A stretch of DNA of 64,000 bases from Rotaria macrura (GCA_900239685.1 OENT01000099.1:154962-218961); one strand, 5' to 3'; shown: positions 35,101 through 44,612, counted from the first letter of the stretch. Notes: generated from the letters alone by a model not told the origin. Numbers and translations: made by a program.

Positions 35101-36898
35101 AGCCTATGCTTCAAGTAGCATTCAATCATTCATGTATTCTATCAGGAATAAAAAGGTTAGAGGAACAATTTTTTAATATAAATTTCAAGGAATCCGATGT
35201 GCTCGCATAAATCATAATAAGTTAGCGTTTATTCCTACCTTGCCGGAAACATTGTGTTACCATGTGTGTTAGAAAATAATTTGAACGCTGGTGATCTTGA
35301 GGCGCAACTTTTGTCCAAGAATCAATGAGCACGTCTGCTTGTTTAATAATGTCTGAGAACACACCCGGGTTCTTAACAAAGCATTCTGTCCATAAATTAA
35401 GTAGCTTCGCATAGTCAAGCCAATCTGGATTAGAATCACATAGAAAATATTGAAACCATTCAATAAAGTAGTTTATCGTTCGATCATCACAACGACTGAG
35501 CATTCTTGAAAGATATTGTTGACGATCAATATCATGCAAAATATATGAATTATAAGAACGAAAGATAATATCACGAATAACTGAGAATTCATCTAACGAA
35601 ATATGATTGTTTTTCTCATTCAAACACTTTCCAATTGTGTATCGTACTGAACCATTTGTTTCTAAAACAAATTTAACTCGCTGGGTTGCAGCTAGAGTAA
35701 TATCATCTTGAACTTTGTTTCTTTCAGTTTGTATATAGTTCAAGACAAATGCAATATCCGCAAGTTTAACTAAAACAGAATAACTAGGATTATTTGATTT
35801 CTGTCATATTTCTTACTTGGAAGATGTTTTTCTTTCAGAAGTTTATTAAGTTGTATTTGAATTTTATCTTCCAGTTCATTATTGTCTCCTTGATGAGCTA
35901 TCACAAGTTGGGTAAGATAACTGATGTATGTCTCAAGAGAAGTAGCTATTTCAAGATGTTCCAATGTCAGATGATTTTGACCAATTAACTTGTAAAGAGC
36001 CACTTCTTCATTTCTTTTCGGAGAAAGTCGTAAATCACGAAGTAGGCTAAGTAATTTAATAACTATCTCTTGTCGTCGTGCTTCATCTGGTATCAATGAA
36101 AGTAAACCAAAAGAGTCATTCGCGTCTTTTTCAGATACTGGAGGATTGAGTAGTTTAATACAGCATAGTGTTACTAGACCTTCGCGAAACGATGACCACT
36201 CTTTGTCAATAATGGTTGCCCACATAGCTTGAATATTTTGTGATAAATTTTCAAAAATGATTGATGCGAACAATCGAACTGCTTCACTTCCACTAATCAT
36301 GTTTTCTTGATTAATAGGTAACGAGGCTAACATACGAACAAGAGTTTTGATTGCAGCAGTATCTTCTTTAACTTTTTGTTCGATTGTGCTGTAGTATTTA
36401 CGACAAATTTGAAAGAATAGGTTTAAATTTTCGCGTGAAATTCCGCGTCCTCGTTTGTGTATCGCGTTGGTAAATTGTTGCAAGAATGAGTCGAACATTT
36501 CGTAAGATTTCATGCTAATAATAAAATATGAATAGATACATAGATGATCCCAAAATGGAATGTCACTTCCTAAAATGATTTGCTACTCTAAAAAACATGC
36601 AGATATATTGAATTCTCTTCATACCAGGGGGTTGGAGCAAATAGCCACTCTTTTCAAAATGGAGATCGAACAAAAATTGATCGGCCATTGTTGGGTGTAT
36701 TATTAGGCTGCGACGCGTGGTATCTTCATAATGAGAACTAGAAAGTAGATATCGTGGTTGTGAGATGCGAAGTTGGTAAGTATCGATTTGATGAACTCCC
36801 TTTTTGTGTGTGATAAAAATTTCTCCGAGATCATTAAGCCGAACGTCCAAACGAAGTCGATGTAGCATCGGGTTTAGATCATTCTTGGATATTGTCAC
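20159..36898 (-). CDS. RNF213-like giant AAA+ E3 ligase homologue, 4466 codons
   Basis: Seven exons on minus: 36625-36898, 35817-36569, 35239-35769, 31411-32193, 31239-31325, 27929-31186 and 20159-27873; all junctions phase 1. The first exon follows an acceptor-like CAG with no ATG at its start, so the true 5' end may lie further upstream. Exons 1-6 correspond to the helical N-terminal part and a degenerate AAA module (TGLGKST). A C-x2-C...C-x2-C zinc-binding motif (ICPKC, CRQC) lies near residue 1820. Residues ~1892-1900 hold Walker A GETGCGKT, split by a 55-bp intron, with Walker B LWVFFDEFNT (~1955). A second P-loop, GKPGSSKS (~2232-2239), has Walker B VIVFDEIG (~2307). These fit AAA3 and AAA4 of RNF213. 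An RZ-type finger lies at ~3833-3858 (CSREC, DCG, CTLC). I find no C3HC4 RING. The family forms a dynein-like AAA+ ring in the cytosol that ubiquitylates substrates including bacterial LPS. The frame stops at TAA although the domain continues downstream. Confidence 0.85.
21978..22078 (-). other. RZ-type zinc finger of the RNF213-like protein
   Basis: The residues CSREC, then DCG, then CTLC followed by KKPIG align with the RZ finger of RNF213 and ZNFX1, whose consensus is C-x3-H ... (E/D)CG ... C-x2-C ... IGG. The first pair is C-x3-C here, so the zinc-binding His is replaced by Cys, and two residues are inserted before DCG. The Cys of DCG corresponds to the residue reported as catalytic in human RNF213. 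The alignment is by eye. Confidence 0.65.
32803..33583. mobile_element. Palindrome-array element with GCCGAAGTT ends
   Basis: Both ends begin ATATGTCGTGCCGAAGTTA (32804 onward; inverted at 33565-33582). Each arm contains repeats of the palindromic unit GCCGAAGTTTAACTTCGGC and its variants with TCGAAGTT, separated by short AT spacers: two to three units on the left and about five on the right. Between the arms lies a fragment of an integrase-type ORF (33079-33389). The array could form cruciforms and gives this element an unusual, almost satellite-like end structure. Confidence 0.7.
33079..33389 (+). pseudogene. Integrase C-terminal fragment with CXC (Cys-rich) motif
   Basis: An open frame of ~100 codons, interrupted upstream by stops, ends in a cysteine-rich motif: CDCKGGCKTNRCKCKL and then CNSRCHHSASCGNK, closing at TAA 33387-33389. 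Preceding it, VRYGKYQLGTVNGVL and the SVTGGQG block resemble the C-terminal tail of Ginger/KRBA2-type integrases, where the same CXC motif is common. The N-terminal integrase core (DDE) is missing, so this is a captured fragment. Family naming is from memory of the motif. Confidence 0.55.
33945..35238. other. Remainder of the large RNF213-like intron
   Basis: AT-rich sequence between the nested elements and the donor site at 35237-35238. Short open frames at 33855-34058 and 34658-34879 show no recognisable domain. I see no further repeat boundary. Confidence 0.4.
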
Positions 36899-38212
36899 CT
36901 GAATGATAGTTATTCTTCGATTTTATGATTAAGTCTTCCAGAATGATTGCAAATCACTCCCAAATGAAAGTACTAATTAGTATATGTAATCAAACCTTTT
37001 AAGGTATTCTATTTAGCTAATGAGATGGGTTAGTGTGGCTATACTCGTTAACTACACCTACATTCTCTATGCCAAGTATTAGTTAGTGCACGATGCTCTA
37101 TTGAGTGGCATCGGATGTTTGTTTGAAAATGATAAGAAAAGATACGGTATTCATGAACTCTTAAGAACTGTTCAGATATAAGTTATAAAAAGTCCTCTTT
37201 TTTGTCTTGTCTAAATCTGTCGAGTTGAAATTATGAGTAGTTTGAGCGAATATAATTACATAAATTAGTCGTCTACAGTTCAATTACATTCACAAGAAAC
37301 TATTAGTACGAGATAATGATTTGGAATACTGTAATGACGTAAATATCGTTTCTTACTTTAATTTTGGGAGTTCACTTGGTATTCTTAAATATTTTATTAA
37401 CAAGAGCTCTTAAAAGTTTATTCTTGAATATCCGACATCAAAATTAGTCATTCTTAACGCTTAGTTAATTTCGATTTTTTGCATTTCAAAGTATTAAGTT
37501 GCATCGAAATAAATGCGTTTTCTTTAAGAAGAAATAGAAACTTTACATTTTTTTCGAGTGAAAATGTCTTTCTTAATAATGAGTTATATTTCTAAATATA
37601 CAATAACAGGTTTGGACTTTGATTAAACCTTTTTGGGACATCGCTCAGAATTTCACAGTGCTCAAATCTCGAAAATTGCAAATATTTTTAAAAAGTCTTA
37701 TTCTCTATGTTTCGCTACTTCCTGAAATCCTCTAACCGATAACCCAGAATAAGTGGTCTTGTTCTTTATTTTATTTTTTCATCATCTAATATGCTTTATT
37801 AAAAGCCAAGATATTGTAGAAGATGCAGCGTGAAGTGTTCTAATAATTTCACAAGATCACTTATTTAACAGTTGTAATTTTTGTTCACAACATGGTCGGA
37901 ATTTCGAGCAGCCAAGTTTCAACCGTATAAAAATAATTCACGAAAAATTTGCTTTAGTTGAAACGAATCATAAGAAGCTTTGTTGTGTAAATTGTAGAGC
38001 TGTTCACACCGCATCTTGCGCTATGTTTCGTTTATTTAATACAATGTGTGTAGAGATGAAAAATGAAACACAAGTGCTACCATTGCTTTTGAGTCACCTG
38101 TTAATTGCAGATGTTCTCCTAACTCCTGAAATTTTCAATGTTTAAAAAAAATTTGAATCTGAATGTTTTTTTTTCGTTTCTCTTTCTGATAGACTGTCGT
38201 TAATAATCGATT
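36899..38212. other. Upstream flank of the RNF213-like gene, no gene seen
   Basis: AT-rich sequence. If the RNF213-like gene has further 5' exons or a promoter they should be here or beyond, but I find no exon whose phase and coding character convince. The nearest coding-like frame upstream is the fragment at 38596-38884, beyond a MITE. Confidence 0.4.
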
Positions 38213-38562
38213 CCAAGTGAAAAAATGTCAGATTACATCATATTATGGCAGATCACAACCGGACTTTCTTGCAACAAAATAAAAATAATAATCAATTGAA
38301 ATCTTCATAAATCAACCATAATTTAATGCTTAACCAAAAATAATTTTCATAATGAAGTAAAATAAAGATTCAAATCATATATTTTTTATTTGATATGAAT
38401 TTAATCTAAATTTTACTCCATTGAGAAAATTATTTTTGGTTAAGCATTAAATTATGGTTGATTTATGAAGATTTTAATTGATTATTATTTGTATTTTGTT
38501 GCAAGAAAATCCGGTTGTAATCTGCCATATAATATGATGTAATCTGACATTTTTTCACTGGG
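38213..38562. mobile_element. Hairpin MITE, ~350 bp, CAGTGAAAAA ends
   Basis: The left end CCAAGTGAAAAAATGTCAG and the right end (other strand) CCCAGTGAAAAAATGTCAG start two arms of ~150 bp that match almost throughout (TACATCATATTAT, CAACCGGA, ACCATAATTTAATGCTTAAC). The short centre is AT-rich. It has no coding capacity. The terminal CAGTGAAAAA is shared with the foldback at 39375-40224, so both may be moved by one transposase. Confidence 0.85.
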
Positions 38563-38595
38563 AATTAGGATCAAGTAATATCAAGATTCTATACT

Positions 38596-38884
38596 TCACA
38601 TCGTTAAGTTTAATGAACTGACCCCTGGGCGAGTAAGAGTTGCAACGACCGTGAAGACGTATTTCAGATTAGTACCAAACACAGCTTGAATTTTCCAGTT
38701 CCCATTTTGATCTGCTTGACGTAAAGCATACAAAGAAATTGTGTGGGGAGAAAATGAATCATTCGACAATACAGGAAATATGGTGTTCCCGACACCCGAA
38801 GATTCAACATCTTGATAATCGCCATCATCACTGTCATATGTAGCAGTCACTACTGACATTGTTACGACGTTAAATGAAAATCTA
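38596..38884 (-). pseudogene. Fragment of a beta-sandwich-like protein, truncated beside a MITE
   Basis: Minus-strand frame after a good acceptor (CTCTTCATGTAG), reading MSVVTATYDSDDGDYQDVES and later NGNWKIQAVFGTNLKYVFTV, ending at TGA 38596-38598. The pattern of Trp and alternating hydrophobics suggests an extracellular Ig/FN-like sandwich as found after VWA domains, but I cannot name the family. The stop lies 34 bp from the MITE end. No upstream exon was found, so it is probably a gene remnant. Confidence 0.35.
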
Positions 38885-39484
38885 CATGAAGAGCAAACAA
38901 TAAATTGAAAAATTTTCTCTGCAAAAATCAAAAAGTTCCTCTTTTTGTAACTTTTTATTAAATTCCTTTTTCCCACAAAATGTAAGAGTAATTTAAGGAA
39001 CATTCCGTACTCTTATGGTCAACATTATATTATGAATAATTTTTTGAAAACCTGTCGCCAGTTATTTCTCATTCTACACCGTTAAAATTGGAAAAAAAAC
39101 AGCAAACAGTTACTTTCTTCTTCAAGTTTATAGGCAAATGTGTTTTTCAGACATCTTAAAAGCACATAGAAAGGCTCAGTTCAATAAAGTGTAAAGTAGG
39201 AATTTTTTTACAATGTTGTTTTACATCGTCATATTTATTTAAGGAAAAAAACCAGTTTTATTCAATGTGCGAAGAACAGCATCTACTTAGTCATTGCCGA
39301 CTTTCCTTTCTTTCTTTCTTAGTAGAAATTTTTCCTACGCATTCCAATTAGTCATTAATGCGTTTCGAAGCACTGTCCAGTGAAACCTTGTACCTGATTT
39401 CAGTCAAATTATTCTGCAATAAAATTGAAATTGAAATAGACGGATACTTTTGATCATTGCAAATCATGACTGACACTATCAGTA

Positions 39485-39735
39485 CCCCGGTCAATCAAAA
39501 CGGATATCCGTCACGGACCGTTGAGTGAACGCAGTTATACGGACCGTAACATCATTAAAATAGGGCCGTATACGGCCGTATTTTCACAGTATACGATCCT
39601 TTATTACTGTGCCCAGAAGTAGTACCGTACACGGAGCCATATACTGTGAAAGTGCGGCCGTATACGGCCCTATTTTAATGATGTTACGGTCCGTATAACT
39701 GCGTCCACTCAACGGTCCGTATCGATCGACCTGGG
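39485..39735. mobile_element. Nested MITE, 251 bp, TA target-site duplication
   Basis: The ends are CCCCGGTC and, on the other strand, CCCAGGTC. The inverted arms run GGACCGTTGAGTG, then GCAGTTATACGGACCGTAAC, then TAGGGCCGTATACGGCC, and are nearly perfect. TA flanks both sides (39483-39484 and 39736-39737). The uninterrupted partner arm of the host foldback reads straight across with a single TA, which proves the insertion and its boundaries. TA duplication points to Tc1/mariner or a related TA-targeting superfamily. The element is far more GC-rich than its surroundings. Confidence 0.88.
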
Positions 39736-39894
39736 TAGTATTGTTACTTATTCCATGTAAAATTCACTGATTGTAATTGATTATTTTTCAGTAAAATAAT
39801 AAATTATAATTGTTTTATACAATACTAGATTATTCACTTCCTTTGACTTCCAATTATTAAATATCATTCAGAAATAAAATAGTATGTTCGTCTT

Positions 39895-39971
39895 GCTTCG
39901 ATAGCTCAATGGTTGTAGCACTGGTCCGGTGAACCACTTATCATATCTTGGGTTTGATTTCCGATTGAAGC
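39895..39971 (+). tRNA. Degenerate tRNA-like sequence in a foldback loop
   Basis: 77 nt. The acceptor arms GCTTCGA and TTGAAGC pair over seven positions (one G-T). Box A is TAGCTCAATGGTTG. The T arm TTGGG-TTTGATT-TCCGA gives a 5-bp stem with wobble pairs and a near-consensus box B (GGTTTGATTTC). The anticodon arm TGGT-CCGGTGA-ACCA has only four pairs, C at the normally invariant T33, and would read GGT (Thr). The variable loop is ~10 nt. It is therefore probably not a working tRNA but a decayed tRNA or a tRNA-derived pol III promoter. Confidence 0.6.
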
Positions 39972-40264
39972 ATGTATATTTTATTTTCTGTTTGTTTATC
40001 AAAAGTCAAAGGAAGTGGATAATCTAGTATTGTTTAAAACAGTTATCATTGATTATTGTGCTGGAAAATTATCAATTACAATCAGCGAATTTCACATAGA
40101 ACAAGTAACAATACTACGTATAGTGTAAGTCATGATCTGCAGTGATAAAAATTATCAGTCAATTTCAATTTTGATTTTGTTGCAGAATAATTTGATTGAA
40201 ATCAGCAAAACTTTTTCACTGGGTGCATAAAGATCATTGAAAGATTTTTATTGCCATGTGAAGC

Positions 40265-41054
40265 GGTGACCCGACAGTTGAGCTCCAGAAAATTGAGCTC
40301 CCGACAATTGAGCCTCGTATCAAGAAAAAAGTAAAGTAAGAGAACAAGATAATTTTATTTGAATGAATCTACACTCGTATCAAAAATTAAATAGAGTTCT
40401 TGCTCGTTTAAAATACAAATCGCTTGAGATTAAATGAAAAGTTGAAGCTAACTGTTGTAATTGTTCATCCAACAGCTCGTATTTCGCTCGCTTTTTTAAT
40501 TTAGCAACAGCAGCTTGCGACTGTTCAGCCATTATCGAATTTGCGTGCTGTTCAATTTTCAAGTCTTTGATAGATTCATAGATTCATGGGTTTCCTCGCG
40601 CTGAGTACTAAACAAAATTGATGTGCAACTCTCTCGTGAAAATAGATCAGGGATCACACTATTAGAATAGCTCAATGCCAGCATTCTGATGAGTTGTTCG
40701 TTCGACTTAGCTGATGCTTCAATCTCGAAAAACAATTCCACATCGAATTTGAAAAGCGAGGAGCACAACGTCGATTGTTTCGAAATGAACGCTCCAAAAA
40801 ATTATCGTCCAAACAGACGACAAATTTTAAGTTGTAGATATCATAATAGATATTTGCGAATACTTGTTCATTTCTGTAGAGATAGCCGTCGTATTCATAG
40901 ACGCGAGTATCAAGGAATCATTCACAAAATAATAAGTGGCAGGTTTAAAAGCATTTTCAAACTTCATCTAAGCACATGGTTAGATGTTGATTCTCTATAT
41001 TTCCTTATGCATCAATGAAGGTTCAATTGTCGGGAGCTCAACTGTCGGTGTACC
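40265..41054. mobile_element. Non-autonomous DNA element with CGACAGTTGAGCTCC ends
   Basis: The left end GACCCGACAGTTGAGCTCC and the right end (other strand) ACACCGACAGTTGAGCTCC form inverted repeats, each followed by the related motif CTCCCGACAATTGA. The interior holds only short overlapping frames on both strands (for example minus 40380-40562, with a Lys/Gln-rich helix) without a recognised transposase. No convincing target duplication. Confidence 0.55.
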
Positions 41055-41750
41055 ACTTGAATAATCAATAATCTCTAGAAATCAGTCGATACGCTTTGCA
41101 AGGGTTGACACAAATGATGAATTTGAGAGTTACTTCATTTAATGTCGGGTCTATGCTAGATCAAGTAGTATAGAAGAACATTTTGAGCCTTTCAGTGCAA
41201 ATTCAAGCAATAATATTTCTGAATTCCAAGCCAAATAAAGAGTGATTCGTCAAAAGTGTACTCGTTTTCTATACAACATTCAGTTTCGTGAAAGCCGAAG
41301 CTAGTGCTTCACACCGCACTTCACAGTTGAGTGAAGCTCGAGTATCTCCTAGTTCCTTTGCGATTTACCCAATGAAAATTCATACTTCGATACACGATGA
41401 TCTCGAGAATCACACATGGTGTAATAATATGGCTGAAACATCGTAAAAACCGTGTGTATCTCAATAGGTGCCAAATTTGTCTGATTTTTTGGTATTATGT
41501 TTCGTTCGTGAAAAGTAAAAGCCTGACACACAAGCTCTCTGCGAAGAATTTGTGTCATCTTCTTTAATATTCATTATCACAAATTTACAGAAGACAATTT
41601 GTGATTGATATGGTTACGACTGATTTCAAAAAGGTGTCAAAGTTTGTGTTTGATTAGAGAATTTCGTATTTCTCTAAATCTTTAGCACTAATTTGAAGTG
41701 CAGTTTCTATACAACTTATTAAATCAGCTTAATCTTAGAAAAGAAGATTA
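41055..41750. other. Inter-element spacer with an unassigned short frame
   Basis: A minus frame at 41349-41558 (MTQILRRELVCQAFTFHERN...) is open for 69 codons but matches nothing I know and has no exon partner. Otherwise AT-rich sequence. Confidence 0.3.
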
Positions 41751-42150
41751 ACCAAGGAGTTTCAATCTGACCCTCGAAAACGATGGGATTCCGACGAAAT
41801 CATATCAGATTTTGAACGAATCCTACAAAGATTTTATCGGAATCCTGAATGCGGAAACCCAGGTCGAAAAATCTGACACAAGATCTTATGAAATACATAC
41901 AAGATCTTGGAATATGGGCGAAATTTTATAAGAATCTGACGAAAAACGTAGTCTGTGAGATCTTAGATCAAGTCGCACAATCAGTTTCTTGAAAGATTAA
42001 TAAGATCTTTCAAGAAACTGATTGTGCGACTTGATCTAAGATCTCACAGACTACGTTTTTTTGTATGATTTTTGTACGATCGTAAAAGATCAAATAAGAT
42101 CAGATCCAAGATCTTGTCAGATCTTGCAATAGGATTGTTTCTCCTGGGAT
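41751..42150. mobile_element. Hairpin MITE, ~400 bp, with perfect 56-bp palindrome and AGATCTT motifs
   Basis: The ends ACCAAGGAG...CAATC and (other strand) ATCCCAGGAG...CAATC are inverted. The centre is a perfect hairpin: 41942-41997 and 42005-42060 are exact reverse complements around a 7-nt loop. The arms and flanks are crowded with AAGATCTT-like motifs. No coding capacity. The perfect arms imply recent origin or ongoing gene conversion. Confidence 0.7.
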
Positions 42151-43192
42151 TTTCTATCGGGCTTCATCAGATCCAATTAAAAAACACTGATCATACAAAA
42201 TTCAATATCGTTCGATATGATAATGAAGCATCCCAACATATGAAGTACAGCAAGAACGTGGCTACTGTTCTCCCAACGACCAAGAAAATCTTCCTAGATC
42301 ACGAAATCACATATATCGAATGCATCGATAAAACGCTACGGCGAAAACAAAAGTGAATCGCGACACAGCGATCATTTCATATTCAAACAACCCACTCACA
42401 TAAGAAACACATCAAACATTCATCAAAAGCTTGCTGATTTTGACGACACGGTGTTACTTTTAAAACGTGAAATTGCAGAAATATGTGTTACTATGAGGAG
42501 TCGTTTTGTCAGTTAGATGGCTTAATAATTTTTTGGCTGAATGGTCTTTTCACCACGGATATTGATTATTCTTTAGGTTCGAGTGTGTTTCATTACTAGA
42601 TGGTATTCTTTTGCCAGTTTTAATTATATTTTTTTGGAGAAAACATTATGGCAGTGACTTGGACGTTTGTGATGATTTTTGATTTTCAGCCAACCGAGTC
42701 ACAGATCCAGCCAATCGAGGATGCTGGAGATGTCAGCAAAATCTAGATACAGAACAGTCATACTACACAGAGCTCTCTCTAAATGACGACAATCATACAG
42801 ATAATACTTTACGTGAGATGCTGCATCTCACTTTGTCAACTTCTCCCAGCTTCTCTCTCTGACAAATATTTTCAAGATTTGTTTCCAAGGGTAGCCATTG
42901 GAGATGCCGGATCACTGAAAAAGAAGCGGCATCTCCAAGCACTTCTCTACGTGAGATGCTTGCATCTCACGCTGGCTGCTTATCCCAGATATTTTCTTTG
43001 AAAAACTGTGGGGGCTGCCTTCGCCATCACTGTTCATCTTTGAGGCATGCAGAGTTCGAGATTTCATTTGACAGTAGAAGAGGGTCGGATATGTATAAAC
43101 CATTTCTGCCGGCGTCTAATGGACAAACAACAGTGCAGATGCACGTTGCGCAAAGACGAGTGTCTTCACCTTTCAGTGAAAAAGCGTGTTCG
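42151..43192. other. Spacer with a cluster of GAGATGC hairpins
   Basis: A plus frame ending at 42356 (HQIQLKNTDHTKFNIVRYDN...) is coding-like in composition but unassigned. At 42813-42970 three short hairpins share GAGATGC/GCATCTC stems: GTGAGATGC/GCATCTCAC at 42813-42831, GGAGATGCCG/CGGCATCTCC at 42900-42936, and GTGAGATGC(T)/(T)GCATCTCAC at 42951-42970. The rest shows no gene. Confidence 0.4.
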
Positions 43193-43330
43193 TGTGGGTA
43201 TGGGTTTAGGTTTCGGTGTGCATGCGAGTGTAATACGTGTGTGGTTGTTTGTGTGGTTTTCCGTAGGTCAGTGAGGGTGTGAATGCTGACTTGGGTGTTG
43301 ATGAGGGACTGGTCGCGGTGAAAAAACACA
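43193..43330 (+). repeat. G/T-rich block, degenerate TGTGGG-like
   Basis: On the plus strand the sequence is rich in GTGTGGG, ATGGGTTTAGG, GTGTGTGG and GAGGGTGTG. It looks like a strongly mutated TGTGGG telomeric tract. Together with the C-rich block at 43750-43840 it lies head-to-head. Chance G/T richness cannot be excluded. Confidence 0.4.
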
Positions 43331-43350
43331 AAGCTAACCCTCAGCGGAAA

Positions 43351-43735
43351 TAGGCATGCACCAGTGCTAAATAGTCGATATCAAAGATGAATGTTTTTTA
43401 ATATCTAAAACCCCCAGTCCCTACCAAACATTCAGCTCATTTTTAGTCAATTTTGATTAGGCTACCCAACAGTACTATCTAAATTTACAGAACTAGATGA
43501 ATAAAAAAAACGACTGGGGGTGGGGTTTGGTCAAAACTCGAAATTTTTGGTTATTTTACCAAACCCACCCAGTCGTTTTTTTTATTCATCTAGTTCTGTA
43601 AATTTAGATAGTACCGTTGGGTAGCCTAATCAAAATTGACTAAAAATGAGCTGAATGTTTGGTAGGGACTGGGGGTTTTAGATATTAAAAAACATTCATC
43701 TTTGATATCGACTATTTAGCACTGGTGCATGCCTA
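43351..43735. mobile_element. hAT-type foldback MITE, 385 bp, perfect 8-bp target duplication
   Basis: The element begins TAGGCATGCACCAGTGC and ends with its inverse. Arms of ~180 bp match with only a few differences (for example CAACAGTAC against CAACGGTAC) and meet at a short AT centre. AGCGGAAA occurs directly on both sides (43343-43350 and 43736-43743). An 8-bp duplication with TAGG-type ends fits the hAT superfamily. Near-identical arms suggest recent activity. It lies within a tract of telomere-like sequence. Confidence 0.9.
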
Positions 43736-43749
43736 AGCGGAAACCTAAT

Positions 43750-43840
43750 CCACACACCCAAACCCACACCCACATCCACACCCACACCCCACACCCCACA
43801 CCCACACCCCACACCCCACACCCCACACCCCACCACACCC
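43750..43840. repeat. Interstitial telomere-like repeats, (CCCACA)n/(CCCCACA)n
   Basis: About 90 bp made almost wholly of CCACAC, CCCACA and CCCCACA units, the C-rich strand of TGTGGG(G). TGTGGG is the telomeric hexamer reported for the bdelloid Adineta vaga. With the C-strand on plus, the original chromosome end would face left, toward the G/T-rich block at 43193-43330. Confidence 0.8.
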
Positions 43841-44612
43841 TCAATCCTTCAGTGTTAATCTAGTGCTTCAGTAGAGTGTATGACTGATCGAAAGATCATG
43901 GTGCGATACATTTTAACAATAGCTCATGCTACAAGATCTATCGATTGTATCCAATCTGACCAGCTTAGAACGGAGCGGAGTGGTTACCAATTTTGAAAAA
44001 AATACCAGTTGCAACTTGCAACACTACTAAAACTCATCGACAGGCAAAATATTGTTCAATAGTCAATTTTCATGTAAGAGAACGAGCACGACGTTTATAG
44101 TCAAATTTTAAATATCAATGATATTTTGGAATTTAGGTAAATTGTGAACCATTCACGTTCAAATGAGCGGTACATGAGTGTGAGGCGTAAGCTGTGCACC
44201 CCCCATAATTCTCTTCATTCAAGCCAACACCCACACCATCCTGAAAATGGGATCCATTGCTAATGCAATTATTTAAAAAACAATGTACTGCATGAATTTC
44301 AGTAAGGATTAGACCGAATTTTGAATACAGATAATGAACTTTAAACTAGACTTATCAACTATTTCCTTTGTTTGATTCTATCATTTTCTTTAATCTTTTA
44401 TGCAATATTGATGCAGTATATATTCATCTAAATGCTGGAATTCCTTTGAAATACATGCAACCAACACTATATATCTATGAAGTGAAAATGTATATCGGTT
44501 TAGTATAGAATTCAAAACGTTTTATTGACTGAATTTTTAAATGAACAGTTTTTATCTTATCAAGAAGGAATAGAGATCAACATCAATGATTTCTGTTCAA
44601 TGTTCTATATAT

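Larger units (their letters stand above)
39375..40224. mobile_element. Foldback element, ~850 bp, with nested insertion and tRNA-like loop
   Basis: The ends CCAGTGAAACC (left) and CCCAGTGAAAAAG (right, other strand) start long inverted arms. The right arm (about 39999-40224) is continuous; the left arm (39375-39484 plus 39736-39850) is split by the nested element at 39485-39735. Both arms share AGTCAAATTATTCTGCAA-type sequence, then TAGTATTGTTACTT, and close on GTCAAAGGAAGTGGA. The loop between the arms (about 39851-39998) contains the degenerate tRNA at 39895-39971. No protein coding capacity. Confidence 0.85.

Noticed and set aside
40689-41018. 109-codon plus-strand frame inside the CGACAGTT-ended element
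   Set aside because: It could have been a transposase remnant, but no DDE, FLYWCH or other motif is visible and minus-strand frames overlap it.
42072-42356. 94-codon plus-strand frame starting inside the hairpin MITE
   Set aside because: The first third is MITE sequence; the remainder is coding-like but unassigned and lacks a start outside the MITE, so it is not called a gene.
43027-43329. Several overlapping open frames on both strands in the G/T-rich block
   Set aside because: They arise from low-complexity G/T-rich sequence with few stops; residues are Cys/Val/Arg-rich without domain pattern, and the frames overlap on both strands.
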